Shown here piece by piece: positions 33,690 to 45,342 of a stretch of 64,000 nucleotides of DNA. The notes under the pieces are model-generated. The model did no database searches. It saw only the letters and a program-made list of their open reading frames with translations, and was not told the origin of the DNA. A program made the translations under genes and the position numbers. The number at the start of each line of letters is the position of its first letter. Within the stretch, counting starts at the first letter, position 1. This DNA comes from Phymorhynchus buccinoides (taxonomy: Eukaryota; Mollusca; Gastropoda; Neogastropoda; Raphitomidae), in NCBI GenBank assembly GCA_017654935.2, contig CM065711.1:24719056-24783055 (forward strand). The letters run 5' to 3'.

Positions 33690-34537
33690 GGTCACACGAA
33701 TCATATAATATATGATACATAGCATTTATCCCCTTAAAAAAAACAACGAAAAGAAAGGCGCAGCTACAATAGGAACCAGCAAGTACCTTTCACAAGACAA
33801 TAAACTTGGTCTTAGTTGATATCCATGCCGGCCTTTCCATGCTGTGCTGCTTATGGAGTTTTACTAGCCACTTCCTGTTTGATGATCTCAAGTCACGCAT
33901 TGCTAACAAAAACCATCCTAATCTAACAAAACAAAAGTCAATCTTTTGATGCATTAGGTGTTTTCATGATAAAATGATGTCAAAAGACTCCAACGATAAA
34001 TGGTGTTTTACGTCGTCTCGGGTCTGGAACAGACACATATGGGACATTTGTAGACACAAAGATGGTGGGAACAATACCGGAAGCAATGCCCGGAGGCAGT
34101 GCAACTCCAGTAAAGTCCCGATTTTTAAAAACAATATAGATAGGTGTAGCGGTAACCACGCCTCGGCTAAACCTCATCGGCTATGGCACCGCTACTTAGT
34201 GATAGTAAGTTATGCCAAAAGACTCAAATGCATGATACAAATTTATGTTCTAAATAATTTTTGAAAAACATGTGTGTCATCTATGGTACATTGGGCACAA
34301 CAGCTTTGTCATGCCAATATATGTTAGCCCCTTTGTGTCTTTATCGTAGCATCAAATATAGAGAATATATAAAAAGAAAGTTCAATGTACACATTTATTT
34401 TGATTACATTTTGACAATGTTAGTTGCCTAGAAGCTCATTTACATAATATATATATATGTGTACTTGGTCATAATGAAAAACATTGAAGTGACCTTGAGC
34501 ATTTAATTCTAAAGAAAGGCGCTATGTGAAATGCCAT

Positions 34538-34572
<35 letters not shown>

Positions 34573-35530
34573 ATTTTAAAGAACACATGCGTATCATATA
34601 TGACACACCGGGCAGGGACCTTGACACATTTGTTATGCGACATATATGTAATTGTGGGCATTTGTGATAATATCATAGAGGTTTGTTGTAGGTATCATTG
34701 GCACAACTTTTATGAATTATAAATGCATTTTAGAGCATGCTTGTAGCATTTTGCTAGGTTACTAGTATTGAGGTTCATAGAGGCACCAAACCATGTTTTG
34801 ACTTCGGGGGGAGGGGTGGGGGGGGGGGGGGGTCCCTGACCACTGCCAGCCGGAACCTACCAGGGCTCGACTTTTGTCGATTGCATGAATTACAATGTGT
34901 TTTTTTGTGTGTTTTCTTGACCTAAAACTGATATTTCCATTTTCACACACACAAAAAATAAAGCAAAAGAACTAAGCTTGCCTATTGTAGACATAATACT
35001 GTGAACGCACCGTGCCTTATGGACTTTTCAAGTCCGGTTAATGCCCACCGTATACGATACTGGCTCAAATTATAATGGGCGAATATCATTTGTTTGAATC
35101 TTTGTTCTAATTTGTTCAAAATAGTGTTGATTTTTAGTGGCATAATTTTTAGTAAAGTATTTCTAGGTGCTGGCCTTAGAGTGTTAAAATCAACGTTCAG
35201 TCGAAAAGCACCTTTTTAATTTCTGGCGTGTAATAAAAATCGACAACAGTTACACATCTACAACCACAACCACAACAACAACAACAACTGCAACAACGAA
35301 GGCGTGATCTCTTAAAATAAAAAAGAACATTCAGAATATCACCTTTCTACCTTTTGGTAAGGTTTTCTTTCTCAAACAAAGACAAGCAACAAGAAATAAC
35401 AAGAGGCAAAGCCTTCAAGGTACATTCGCTGTGTGCTTTTTTTAGATAGAACGAAATGCAAGAGATAGATCTAAATGCCAAATCATTTACTTTCAAATAA
35501 ACTCCATACCAACATCTTGATGGACCCTAC
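33690..35530. other. AT-rich region with recurring palindromic motif (left side)
   Basis: No gene recognised. Variants of GTATCATATATGATAC occur near 33700, 34275, 34590 and 35047, several followed by an ACACCGGGC-like phrase. An L2/SINE-type tail with GGCGCTATGTGAAATGCC and (ATT)n lies at 34518-34572. Confidence 0.5.
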
Positions 35531-35539
35531 AAAATGTTA

Positions 35540-35931
35540 AGCAAATCCGTGCAGCGGGTCATGTAATATTGTGATAGACAAAAAGTCTAGGTCAAAGGTC
35601 ACGGTGATCATGGTTACCGAGGTCGACAACACTTATTTTGCATTGAATTTGATCTTAAGCTAGTCTACCTGCTTGCCAAATTTTGGGATCGTATGTGCCA
35701 GGGATATAAAAGATATGGTCAAAGCAAATAATTGACGATGTTCAAGGTGAAGGTCAAAGTTAAGGTCAAGAGAGTAAAAGTCACTGTAGATACCATATCA
35801 CCTTAGGCTATTGCACTGCCATGCCAAATTTGGGGAATGTAACTGCGAAACTGTGAAAGATATGGCCAAGACAAAAATTAAATGTCTAAAGGTCAAAGGT
35901 CAAGGTTATTTGTTAATTTTAATAGGCAGCA
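35540..35931 (+). repeat. AGGTCA-rich repeat at the palindrome axis (left side)
   Basis: Same family as 20557-21225. Perfect AGGTCAAAGGTCA sites lie at 35589-35601 and 35890-35902. Contig B ends inside this repeat. Confidence 0.75.
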
Positions 35932-36431
35932 NNNNNNNNNNNNNNNNNNNNNNNNNNNNNNNNNNNNNNNNNNNNNNNNNNNNNNNNNNNNNNNNNNNNN
36001 NNNNNNNNNNNNNNNNNNNNNNNNNNNNNNNNNNNNNNNNNNNNNNNNNNNNNNNNNNNNNNNNNNNNNNNNNNNNNNNNNNNNNNNNNNNNNNNNNNNN
36101 NNNNNNNNNNNNNNNNNNNNNNNNNNNNNNNNNNNNNNNNNNNNNNNNNNNNNNNNNNNNNNNNNNNNNNNNNNNNNNNNNNNNNNNNNNNNNNNNNNNN
36201 NNNNNNNNNNNNNNNNNNNNNNNNNNNNNNNNNNNNNNNNNNNNNNNNNNNNNNNNNNNNNNNNNNNNNNNNNNNNNNNNNNNNNNNNNNNNNNNNNNNN
36301 NNNNNNNNNNNNNNNNNNNNNNNNNNNNNNNNNNNNNNNNNNNNNNNNNNNNNNNNNNNNNNNNNNNNNNNNNNNNNNNNNNNNNNNNNNNNNNNNNNNN
36401 NNNNNNNNNNNNNNNNNNNNNNNNNNNNNNN
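35932..36431. other. Assembly gap of exactly 500 N at the symmetry axis
   Basis: Same fixed size as the first gap, so a scaffolding placeholder. It separates the two inverted arms. Confidence 0.99.
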
Positions 36432-36509
36432 ACTACAAGGCGTACATTGTTCAAACTTTGCATACACATAGATGTTTATGAAAGCTATCCAGAAATATGA
36501 TTTGCCTAT

Positions 36510-36905
36510 TAAAATTAACAAATAACCTTGACCTTTGACCTTTAGCATTTAACTTGTGTCTTGCCATCTCTTTCACAGTTTCGCAGTTACATTCCCCAAA
36601 TCTGGCATGGCAGTGCAATAGCCTAAGGTGATATGGTATCTACAGTGACTTTTACTCTCTTGACCTTAGCTTTGACCTTTGACCTTGAACATCGTCAAGT
36701 ATTTGCTTTGACCATATCTTTTATACCCTGGCACATACAGATCCCAAAATTTGGCAAGCAGGTAGACTAGCTTAAGATCAAATTCAATCCTAAGTGTTGT
36801 CGACCTCGGTAACCATGATCACCGTGACCTTTGACCTAGACTTTTTGTCTATCACAATATTACATGACCCGCTGCACGGATTTGCTTAACATTTTGTAGG
36901 GTCCA
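36510..36905 (-). repeat. AGGTCA-rich repeat at the palindrome axis (right side)
   Basis: Mirror of 35540-35931. Perfect TGACCTTTGACCT sites at 36529-36541, 36673-36685 and 36825-36837. Confidence 0.75.
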
Positions 36906-36999
36906 TCAAGATGTTGGTATGGAGTTTATTTGAAAGTAAATGATTTGGCATTTAGATCTATCTCTTGCATTTCGTTCTATCTAAAAAAAGCACACAGCA

Positions 37000-38720
37000 A
37001 ATGTACCTTGAAGGCTTTGCCTCTTGTTATATAATTCTTGTTGCTTGTCTTTGTTTTAGAGAAAAGAAAACCTTACCAAAAGGTAGAAAGGTGATATTCT
37101 GAATGTTCTTTTTTATTTTAAGAGATCACGCCTTCGTTGTTGCAGTTGTTGTTGTTGTTGTGGTTGTGGTTGTAGATGTGTAACTGTTGTCGATTTTTAT
37201 TACACGCCAGAAATTAAAAAGGTGCTTTTCGACTGAACGTTGATTTTAACACTCTAAGGCCAGCACCTAGAAATACTTTACTGAAAATTATGCCACTAAA
37301 AAGCAACACTATTTTGAACAAATTAGAACAAAAATAATGAAAACATTTGATCTTGCCATTATTTCTTAGAATTTGAGAATGTATCGTATATGTCACACCA
37401 GGCCTTAAGGGATTTGAAAAGCCATGAGGCCGGGTGTATCATATATGATACAATGGACAAGCTTAGTTTTTTAGCTGTATGTTTGTGAAAATGGAAATAT
37501 CAGTTTTAGGGTTAATTAACACATTAGGGTTAATTAACCACATTGTATTTGATGCATATAATAAAATTCCAGCCATGTTAGTGTCCCTGCTGACAATGGT
37601 CAGTGGACCCCCCCAGAGAGGCAGCCCGGTGACTGGTCCTGACGAGTCAAAATTATGGTTTTGGTTCCTTTTTTGGCGATTCTTTTGCTAGAATGTCGTC
37701 AGTAATAAGGTTTTTGTATTATTGATAAGGAGTTTAAGTGTCCATCTTACAGAGCATGAAGTGTGCCAGGGTGCCTGTACTATCATAACAACATAACAAT
37801 GCATATTTTTTTCTGATACATTTAGATTTTTTTCCAAAACATATGACATAAAAAGAACCTCAATAGTAGTAACATGGCCAAAATGTTACCTACATGCTAC
37901 ACAATGTGTTTATGATTCATAAATACCAACAATAAATACAACAAACATCTATGATGTTATCACAAATGCCCACAATTACATATATTTCACATGGCAAATG
38001 TGTCAAGGTCTGCCCGATGTTTTTCATGGTATGCATGTTTTCTTTAAAATACATTCGTTTTTTCAAGTACATAGATGTAAATGAGCTTCTAGGCAACCAA
38101 CATTGTCAAAATGTAATCAAATAAATGTGTACATGCGAACAAAAACTGAAATATATCTATATTTGATGCTAATAAAAGACCCCAAATAGCTAACATATTA
38201 CATGACAAAGCTGCTGTCCCGATGTACCGTATATGACACATGTTTAATTTTTTTAAAAATTTAGAACATAAATTTAGAGAAACCTTTAATTTTTTATCAT
38301 GTATTTAAAACAATAGGGCCTGAACGAAATTGTGTAAGACACTTGAAAATTCGCTGCAAGCTAGAATGTGGGCGTTAACTTTGTGTTCTTTATTTTCTTG
38401 TATTTAAGTCTTTTGACATAATTTGATCATGAAAACACATGATGAATAAAAAGATTGACTTTTTTTATTGCTATAATTATGAAGGGTTTTGTTTGCAATG
38501 TTTTGGAATTGCTGGAACGCGTGAGATCATTAAACAGGAAGTGGCTAGTAAAACTCCACAAGCAGCATGGGAAGGCAAGGATATCAACTAAGACCAAGTT
38601 TATTGTCTTGTGCAAGGTGCTTGATGGTTCCTATTGTAGCTGCAGCTTTCTTTTTATCTTTAGGAGAGGATAAATGCTATGTATCATATATGATGCACAT
38701 GGCCCTTGAGGGTTAAGCTA
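37000..38720. other. AT-rich region with recurring palindromic motif (right side)
   Basis: No gene recognised. GTATCATATATGATAC-like sites at about 37382, 37437, 38225 and 38681. It is more diverged from its left partner than most of the arm. Confidence 0.5.
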
Positions 38721-38856
38721 AATTTACCCCCAACCCCTTCATTTTTGTTTTTTACAATATTATTAATACTGCTATTGTTTTATTTGGTTTGATTGGCTTT
38801 GGCTTTCTTTGCAGAGGAAGCTGGGCTGTTTAGAACCAAAGATTGCTTATACTACG

Positions 38857-38870
38857 TGTGTGTGTGACTC

Positions 38871-38906
<36 letters not shown>

Positions 38907-39056
38907 GCGTGTGTGCGTGTGCGTGTGCGTGCATGTGTGCGTGTGTGCGTGCGTGTGCGTGTGTGCGTGATCTGTGCGTGTGCATGTGCGTGCGTGTGTG
39001 TGCGTGTGCAAAAACAGTAAGGAAAGCGGAAGACTGTGCGTGCATACAGATCGTGC

Positions 39057-39129
<73 letters not shown>

Positions 39130-39190
39130 TGTGTGTGTGTAAGTGTGTGTGTGTGTGTGTGTGTTTGTGTGTGTTGGTGTGTTGTGTGTG
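38857..39190. repeat. (GT)n / (GTGC)n microsatellite
   Basis: Long GT and GTGC tracts split by a unique 50-bp piece near 39010-39055. Confidence 0.95.
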
Positions 39191-39239
39191 ATTCTTTTTT
39201 GTTTTTTTGCATCATGATGATCAAGGTTTTCTCTCGGGT

Positions 39240-40545
39240 CTGAGGATGACATTCCCTATGTGCACATGTGGCTTCGGAGACTCAGAAGCATACAGTCATG
39301 TGATTGCAGGTGGGACATGGCACACCAGCTGCGATAGGGACAGATGCAGCTCTGTGATGCCGCTCTCGTGCTGTTTCCAGGCGCTGTCGACGATCATATT
39401 CAAAACTCTTCACTGCTCTCCTGTTCAGGGCACGCCAGTTTGTTCCGTTGGCTGCAGCAGCTTCAAGCTGACGAGGCTGGAGCCCTGCCCACTTGAGGTT
39501 GGCCTTGAGATTCGATTGTCCTTGAACCTCTTCTTGGGACGACCCTGCTTGCAACTGCCTTGTGTCAGCTCACCATAGAGAAGCTGACGAGGGATCCTGG
39601 ACTCCTCCATGTGGATGACATGGCCAGTCCAACGAAGCTGGGCTTGGGGGATTTTCGCTTTAATACTCGTCGTGCTGGCTCTGTTAAGGACTTCTTGGTT
39701 GGTAATGCGGCCCTGTCACTGTATAGGAATGATTGACTGCAGAGAGCACTGGTGGAATTGATCAAGCTTCTTGATTTGACTGCGGTACAGAGTCCATGCT
39801 TCACAGCCATAGAGTAGTGATGTGAGAACCACAGCATTGTACACCTTCAGCTTGGTTGAGAGGAGAATGTTCTTGTGCTGCAAGACTTTGGTGCGGAGTC
39901 TGCCGAGTGCCTGGCTGGCTTTCTGGATTCTGGCTGCAATCTCTATCCAGAGGGCTATCGTTGGAGATAGTGCTGCCCAGGTATTTAAAGGCATCAACAT
40001 TCTTCAGCTCCATTCCATCAATGGAAATACTTGGCTGCTGGGGAGCATTGTTTTGGGCTGGCTGGAGATGGACTTCTGTTTTCCCTAGGCTGATGGTCAA
40101 GCAAAACATCTTGGATGCCTCAGAGAACTTGTCGACCATAGTCTGTAGGTGGTTCTCCTTGTTGGCCATCAAGGCACAATCATCAGCAAAGAGAGCTTCA
40201 AGTCTTAGCCTCTCCATGGTCTTTGTTTTTGCTGCGAGGCGCCTCAGATCAAACTGAGCCATCCAGACTGTATCTAATGTAGATGCCAAGATCAAGGTCT
40301 CTGACAGCATGAAGCAGTACTTGGGTGAAGAAGAGGTTGAAAAGCACAGGAGCAAGTACACATCATTGTTTCACTCCACTGGAGATTTCAAAACTCAGAT
40401 GTTTCACCGTTTGACATGACTTCTCTTGTCATGTTGTCATGGAACTGCTGTATCAGCGTGGTGAACTTTGATGGACAGCCAAGTTTCTTCACGATAATCC
40501 ACAGTGCATCCCTGTTGACTGTGTCGAATGCCTTTATCATTTTTT
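39240..40545 (-). pseudogene. Degraded LINE reverse transcriptase (right copy)
   Basis: On the minus strand: KAFDTVNRDALWIIVKKLGC (motif A), a damaged middle, RLEALFADDCALMANKE with the catalytic FADD box (about 40165-40205), LGKTEVHLQPA, DAFKYLGSTIS, VVLTSLLYGCEAWTLYRS, and a C-terminus with IPRQLLYGEL, KQGRPKKRFKDN, NGTNWRALNRRAV and CPTCNH. The order fits a non-LTR RT with a C-terminal zinc-finger tail. There are several frameshifts. The clade was not assigned. Confidence 0.75.
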
Positions 40546-40672
40546 TAACATATGAAATACGTAACAAGCAATATTAATTACAGAAGTTAAGTGCATAGCA
40601 ACAAGTATATGTTTCTTTCTCACTAAACGCGTCTCGCTTTTTCATACATCTTTGTTTATAACCTGGCTTACA

Positions 40673-40885
40673 TAATGATGGTGGTACAGTGGCTCTGAGG
40701 TAATGCGTTCGCCTCGTATGTAGCAAACCCAGGCTCGTTCCTGACCGCAGCAGAGGTTTTCCGCTCACTTTCCACCAGACCTTATGGTCTGAACGCTAAG
40801 TCCTTCGGACAGGACGACAAAAACCCGTAGAAACACATCATAATTCAACACGAACTCACACAGCACGCATCCTGTGCGGCAATGG
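40673..40885 (+). mobile_element. tRNA-derived SINE (right copy)
   Basis: The head has an A-box-like TGGTACAGTGG and a degenerate B box around GGCTCGTTCCTGACC, followed by a body with a TCCACCAGACCTTATGGTCT hairpin-like phrase and CACGAACTCACACAGCACGC, similar to the tail of the SINE cluster at 56384-57086. Confidence 0.6.
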
Positions 40886-41651
40886 AACTGAGGACAAACA
40901 GCCAAGTTTTTTATTTCTTTTTACTTCTTCTTGTGAGCACATCATAATACCAAAATTATAAATAGTAAGTGGTGCAAAAATGCTAAAGGTTTTCTTGTTG
41001 TTGCTGTTGTTGTTTTGGCATTGCTTGCTTCTTGCGCTGCGGAGTGATTCTGTCGCAATGTAAATGTGCTGTGGCCGGGCATCTATAGTTTACATTTAAT
41101 ACTAACATGTCTGTAAGTTCAAGGAAAAGAGATAAAGGATTTGTTTGGCTTAAGGAGGAGGGTGGGGTAGATGTGGATGGGGGTGGGCGACTTACCCCAC
41201 CTTGCCACACGTCATTTCCATTGCCATGTCCAGAGTACATCCCCACTCTCCGTACCACTCTAGTACAGCCATGACGCAAACCATAATTGTACATTGCCGT
41301 GCCCAGGGTGCATCCCCACTTCCTTGTACCACTCTACTACAACCATGGAGGACTTGAAATGTGATCAAAGTTTTCTACCACGGCTGTATAGAACGGGACG
41401 AAGCCAACAATCCACGAACACAAAACAACAACCGAAGTCCCCCATGCCCACAACTAACGCAATTTGCGCCCGTTAAGCACTCCACTGGCAGTAAATGACT
41501 TGTCAGTTTGTAAAAACATTGCCAAGGTTGTACATTTGTACATTAGACCCCGCCCCCCCTTCCTCTTATGTTTATGACTGTTATGTTTATGTGCAAGCGC
41601 GCGTGTGTGCAAGAGCGCGCGCACGTGAGTGTGTGTGTGTGTAAGAGATAG

Positions 41652-41757
<106 letters not shown>

Positions 41758-41949
41758 TGTGTTTGCGATCACACTTTTTTAAATAAATAAAAAATGCATG
41801 TGCATGCATACGTGCGTGCGTGCTTGCGCGCGCGCATGTGTGTGTACATGCTTGTGTGTGCGCACGTGTATGTATGTATGTATGTGTGTGTGTGTGTGCA
41901 CGTGCGTGGATGTGTGTGTGTGTGCACGAGTGTATGAATGTATGTGTAT

Positions 41950-42900
41950 GTGTTAGTTCAGTTCAGTTCAGTGGTTTATTTAACGTCTGTTCACCATTGA
42001 TGTAAGTTCATTTCAACAGGAATGGTTGACAAAAATCAATCTATTCACCAGAAAAATGCTAATTTGTTCAAACATTCTGCACCATTCCGTAACTGTTTTG
42101 ATGTGTTTGTCTTCATAAGAAAGGGGAATTTTCATTTTAAAGAGCGGCAGAAGTTTTTTCATGATCATATGCCTTTCACCAGAAAAATGCTAATTTGTTC
42201 AAACATTCTTGTGTTTGATGTGTTTGTCTTCATAAGAAAGGGGATTTTTTTTTCATGACTAAAACAAGGTGGTTGTTTTTCTAAAACATTTTTTTTCCTA
42301 AATGTTTTAGAAACTCATCTAACGCTGTATGTTTGAACACATTTCCCCCCTTGCATTAACAAGCATTTAAAACGTCAACAGCGAAAAAACAACAACAAAT
42401 CAGTGACATTAACTCTAAAGATAAGACAAACGCAAGGCAGGAAGCTCGGTGGTGATGTGTAACCGACATTGGTTAAGTGTAGAGTAACGTCATTGGCAAA
42501 TGTATTTTTGCTCTTGGAGCTAGAAGAGTTAAAACAAAACAGATGCAGAAAAAAGACAAACAACCATAGCTGCAAAAGACAAGGGGCAAAGCCTTCAAGG
42601 CTCACTCGCTTTGTGGTTTTGGAGCTGGATCTATCTAAATGGCAGATTGCATACTGTAACATAAATGTCATCCCAAACACAGAAAAAACTTGAATGTGAT
42701 TATTCTGTAAAACATATATCGATACATCAGAACCAGAACCATGTACTTCAAAATTGCCCAAATTTTGTTTTTGTGTAAATGAACATTTTATTACAAAAGG
42801 CTTGCACTGGCAACATTTTTTATTCAATACCAATCATGGTTTAGCAATAATTAACACTGACTAGCTTTGGCTCAGTTCTGATTTCCCCACTTTCCCCAGG
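41950..42900. other. Conserved non-coding DNA upstream of the split gene
   Basis: No protein family was recognised. The open frames at 42375-42833 and 42469-42693 are preserved in the mirror because the DNA is nearly identical, but they lack any other coding sign. A short phrase ATTTGTTCAAACATTC is repeated at 42061 and 42191. Confidence 0.45.
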
Positions 42901-42906
42901 CCAAAA

Positions 42907-42915
42907 CTTTATATA
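42907..42915 (+). promoter_or_regulatory. Possible TATA box of the split gene
   Basis: CTTTATATA lies upstream of the first exon. The left arm has ATATAAAG inverted at 28712-28719 with an extra five bases next to it. The start site cannot be fixed from sequence, so this is tentative. Confidence 0.25.
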
Positions 42916-43079
42916 TGTCAGGAAACAAAGTTCAGGTCTGTGAAATAAAAGGGAAATTGGATAAGAAATATAGGCATAAACACTGTTCCCGTGCCATGCC
43001 TGCTTATGGTTTGATGCCTAAGCACATGTAGTGATGACATGATACAGGTCAGAGCAATGCATTAGCAGCCTACACTATT

Positions 43080-43354
43080 CTGGTGTGGGGTGTGGCGTGT
43101 TATCAGTGCTCGGTGAGGAGTAAACAATTGACTAGCTCTAGCTCTCAGCAGCACTTAACTGGCCTGGGCTCTGTGGCAGCAGGGATGGGCATTCAGTGTA
43201 AACAACCGACTACCCATTCAGCATACAAGCACTGTTTCCCACACTTTCTCTCAGAAAATCAGACAGCTCATTTGGATTATACATGTTTCCAACAGTAACT
43301 ACAGACTGCCGTTTTTACACTGTTCTGTGAATTGCCTGACAAAGAGCGCTCGAG
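43080..43354 (+). CDS. 5' exon of unknown split gene, probably untranslated
   Basis: The 3' end is set by CGCTCGAG followed by the strong donor GTGAGTAG. In the frame joined to the next exon a TAA precedes, with no ATG between, so translation should begin in exon 2. A separate 71-codon frame (MWGVACYQC...) lies inside but shows no family resemblance. The start coordinate is approximate. Confidence 0.4.
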
Positions 43355-43670
43355 GTGAGTAGACAAGAAACATTTGATTAACATACAATAACTTATTTTT
43401 ATTATTTGAGTACTTTTATGTCAACGAATACTATAGTTATTTATTGAACATCCACTGCTGGGTCTGGGTTTTTTTGTAATTCAACTTATGATTTTCAATG
43501 TGATTAAATAAACATCAGTTTTGTCAAACCAAGCAGACACACACACAACAATGCCAACAAGGCCAACAACAACAAAACAAAACTCAAAAAGCGAAAACAA
43601 ACAAGTAGCATAACTTAAACGGCAAAGTGCCGTTTTCGTTGTGCTTTTCTAAAATAAAATATTTAATACA

Positions 43671-43842
43671 GTGGAACCTCCCTTATAAGATATCCCATTA
43701 TAAGACTCCTTCCCATATAAGGCCTACTTCTCTGAGACATTGCCATTTTTTGTAAGTATTATAATTACCTCCTTTATAAGACCCCTCCCTTATAAGACCT
43801 CATTTTGGATTATTTTTGAAGGTCTTAAAAGGGAGGTTCCAC
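43671..43842. mobile_element. pogo/Tigger-like MITE (right copy)
   Basis: 172 bp with inverted ends GTGGAACCTCCCTTATAAGA and TCTTAAAAGGGAGGTTCCAC, flanked by TACA and ATAC. It lies in the first intron. A perfect hairpin AAACGGCAAAGTGCCGTTT sits 40 bp upstream, at about 43617. Confidence 0.65.
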
Positions 43843-43979
43843 ATACACTCTTTCACAAAATGAAGGGAGTTTTCTTATTTTTAAGCTTAGATTAATTGTA
43901 CGCAAGTGAACTGAGTAAAGAAACTACATACATACACTAATATAAATAACTCCCAGACCAGTGTTGTAAGCTCCAATAG

Positions 43980-44345
43980 AAATGTGTGTGTGTGCGCGTG
44001 CGTGTGCGTGCATGCGTGTGTCTGTGCGTGCGTGCGTGCGTTCGCAAGCGCGTGTGTGTATGTGTATGTGTGTGTGTGAGTGAGAGAGAGAGATAAATAG
44101 AGAGAGTGAGAGAGAGAGGGAGGGATATAGATAGACAGAGAGAGAGAGAGAGAGTGTATGTGTGTGAGAGAGTGTGTGTATGTGTGTGTGCGTGTGCGCT
44201 CAACCACACGTGTGTGCGTATGTGTAAGCGCTTGCATGTGAGTGTGCACGCAATATTTTGCACACATATCTGGGTACACATCTCTCCCCCTCTCTCTTTC
44301 CATGCATGAGCACGCATCAGTTTGTGCATTATGTATGTGTGTGTG
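43980..44345. repeat. Mixed (GT)n, (GA)n and GTGC microsatellite
   Basis: Mirror of 27250-27640. Confidence 0.9.
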
Positions 44346-44625
44346 TTTGTATGTCTGTGTATGTGCATTCACATTTGTGTTTATAAGTGTGCATACCTAG
44401 ATATAATGTATGCAGTAGTGCGAGCGTGCATATGTGTGAGAAAAAGAAAGTGAGAGGGAGTGCGCAGTCAGAGATCACATCGGTGAGATTGGTTTATGGC
44501 TACTGTATGCAGTATTAGTGTAATGTTACACTGAAACATATTTTAAATGTATAGATACTATTCAACTTGATGTGAACAAACTGATGTGAATACAGACATA
44601 ATATTATATCTGATTTTTCCGACAG

Positions 44626-44762
44626 TTTGCGGACTCCTTTGACAATGGAACCAGACGAAGGTGACTGGTCAGATGTGGACGAGTGGATTTTCCTGTCCCT
44701 GCCAATGCCAAATCAGGAAACACCAATCGCAAACACTGAACCCAACGCAACAACTGATGACG
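44626..44762 (+). CDS. Exon with start codon, acidic N-terminus (MEPDEGDW...)
   Basis: Acceptor TTTTTCCGACAG and donor GTAAGAAT. The first ATG (44645-44647, context ACAATGG) opens a frame to the exon end: MEPDEGDWSDVDEWIF, then a Pro/Asn/Thr-rich part, 39 codons, leaving in phase 1. Very acidic, with Trp residues spaced as in a short linear motif. No family recognised. Joined directly to the 83-nt exon the frame ends after about 24 more residues, so an exon in between may be missing or this is an alternative first coding exon. Confidence 0.55.
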
Positions 44763-45342
44763 GTAAGAATACTATTGTCCGGGGTGTCAAAGCTGAAACC
44801 TTGCAATGCATCATAAAGGTTATTTCTTTGCACTTTTCATTTCAGTTTTCATTGCTGATTTGAAATCCGATGGGGGCCGGGCTAAAACATTTGGCCAATT
44901 TGACTTATTGACAAAAATCAAAGATAGCCGTCTGTGATATGAATAAATGCATGCCAGAGACACCATTTGTTCAGTTTAAAGCTACAAACTGCATGGCCAC
45001 TTTGCTGATAGGAATTTAATATCAATTGTAAAGTTTCATCTAAAATACTACCAGAAGATATTTTAAAAAACTGCTACTGGTGTCGCCGAGGGGCAGACAT
45101 TTTCTCAGCCACCTTTCCCCTCCCGCTTCTCTCCATTGGATTTAGCATTCAACATATCATAGTGAAAAAAGAGGCAAGTTACTATGTTTAGGTATTGATA
45201 TATTCAGTTATAATGTTGCATTGAAGCTGTTACTATAATTATATATATAATTAGGTCTATATTGGAATCTGTCATGAACGTTTTGGGTGGTTCTGTCTAT
45301 GGAAAAAATCTCCCTCTTGGAATCTCTATGGTACATCATTTA

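Larger units (their letters stand above)
7998..35931 (+). repeat. Left arm of a window-scale inverted duplication (contig B)
   Basis: All of this block reappears in reverse complement at 36432 to about 63935. Paired items: GPCR 18837-20111 with 51588-52862; 137-nt exon 26861-26997 with 44626-44762; 83-nt exon 15679-15761 with 56075-56157; 48-nt exon 13918-13965 with 57694-57741; MITE 27782-27952 with 43671-43842. Paired coordinate sums run from 71623 to 72431, so indels shift the apparent axis by a few hundred bases. Homology reaches the first base of this block, next to the 500-N gap. Confidence 0.95.

Noticed and set aside
35811..36548. Open frames across the central gap
   Set aside because: They run through N and repeat DNA only.
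38830..39252. His-Thr or Cys-Val repeat protein
   Set aside because: A translation of the (GT)n tract in both strands.
42375..42833. 152-residue open frame
   Set aside because: Leu/Phe-rich low-complexity reading of AT-rich DNA, without start context, splice sites or family similarity.
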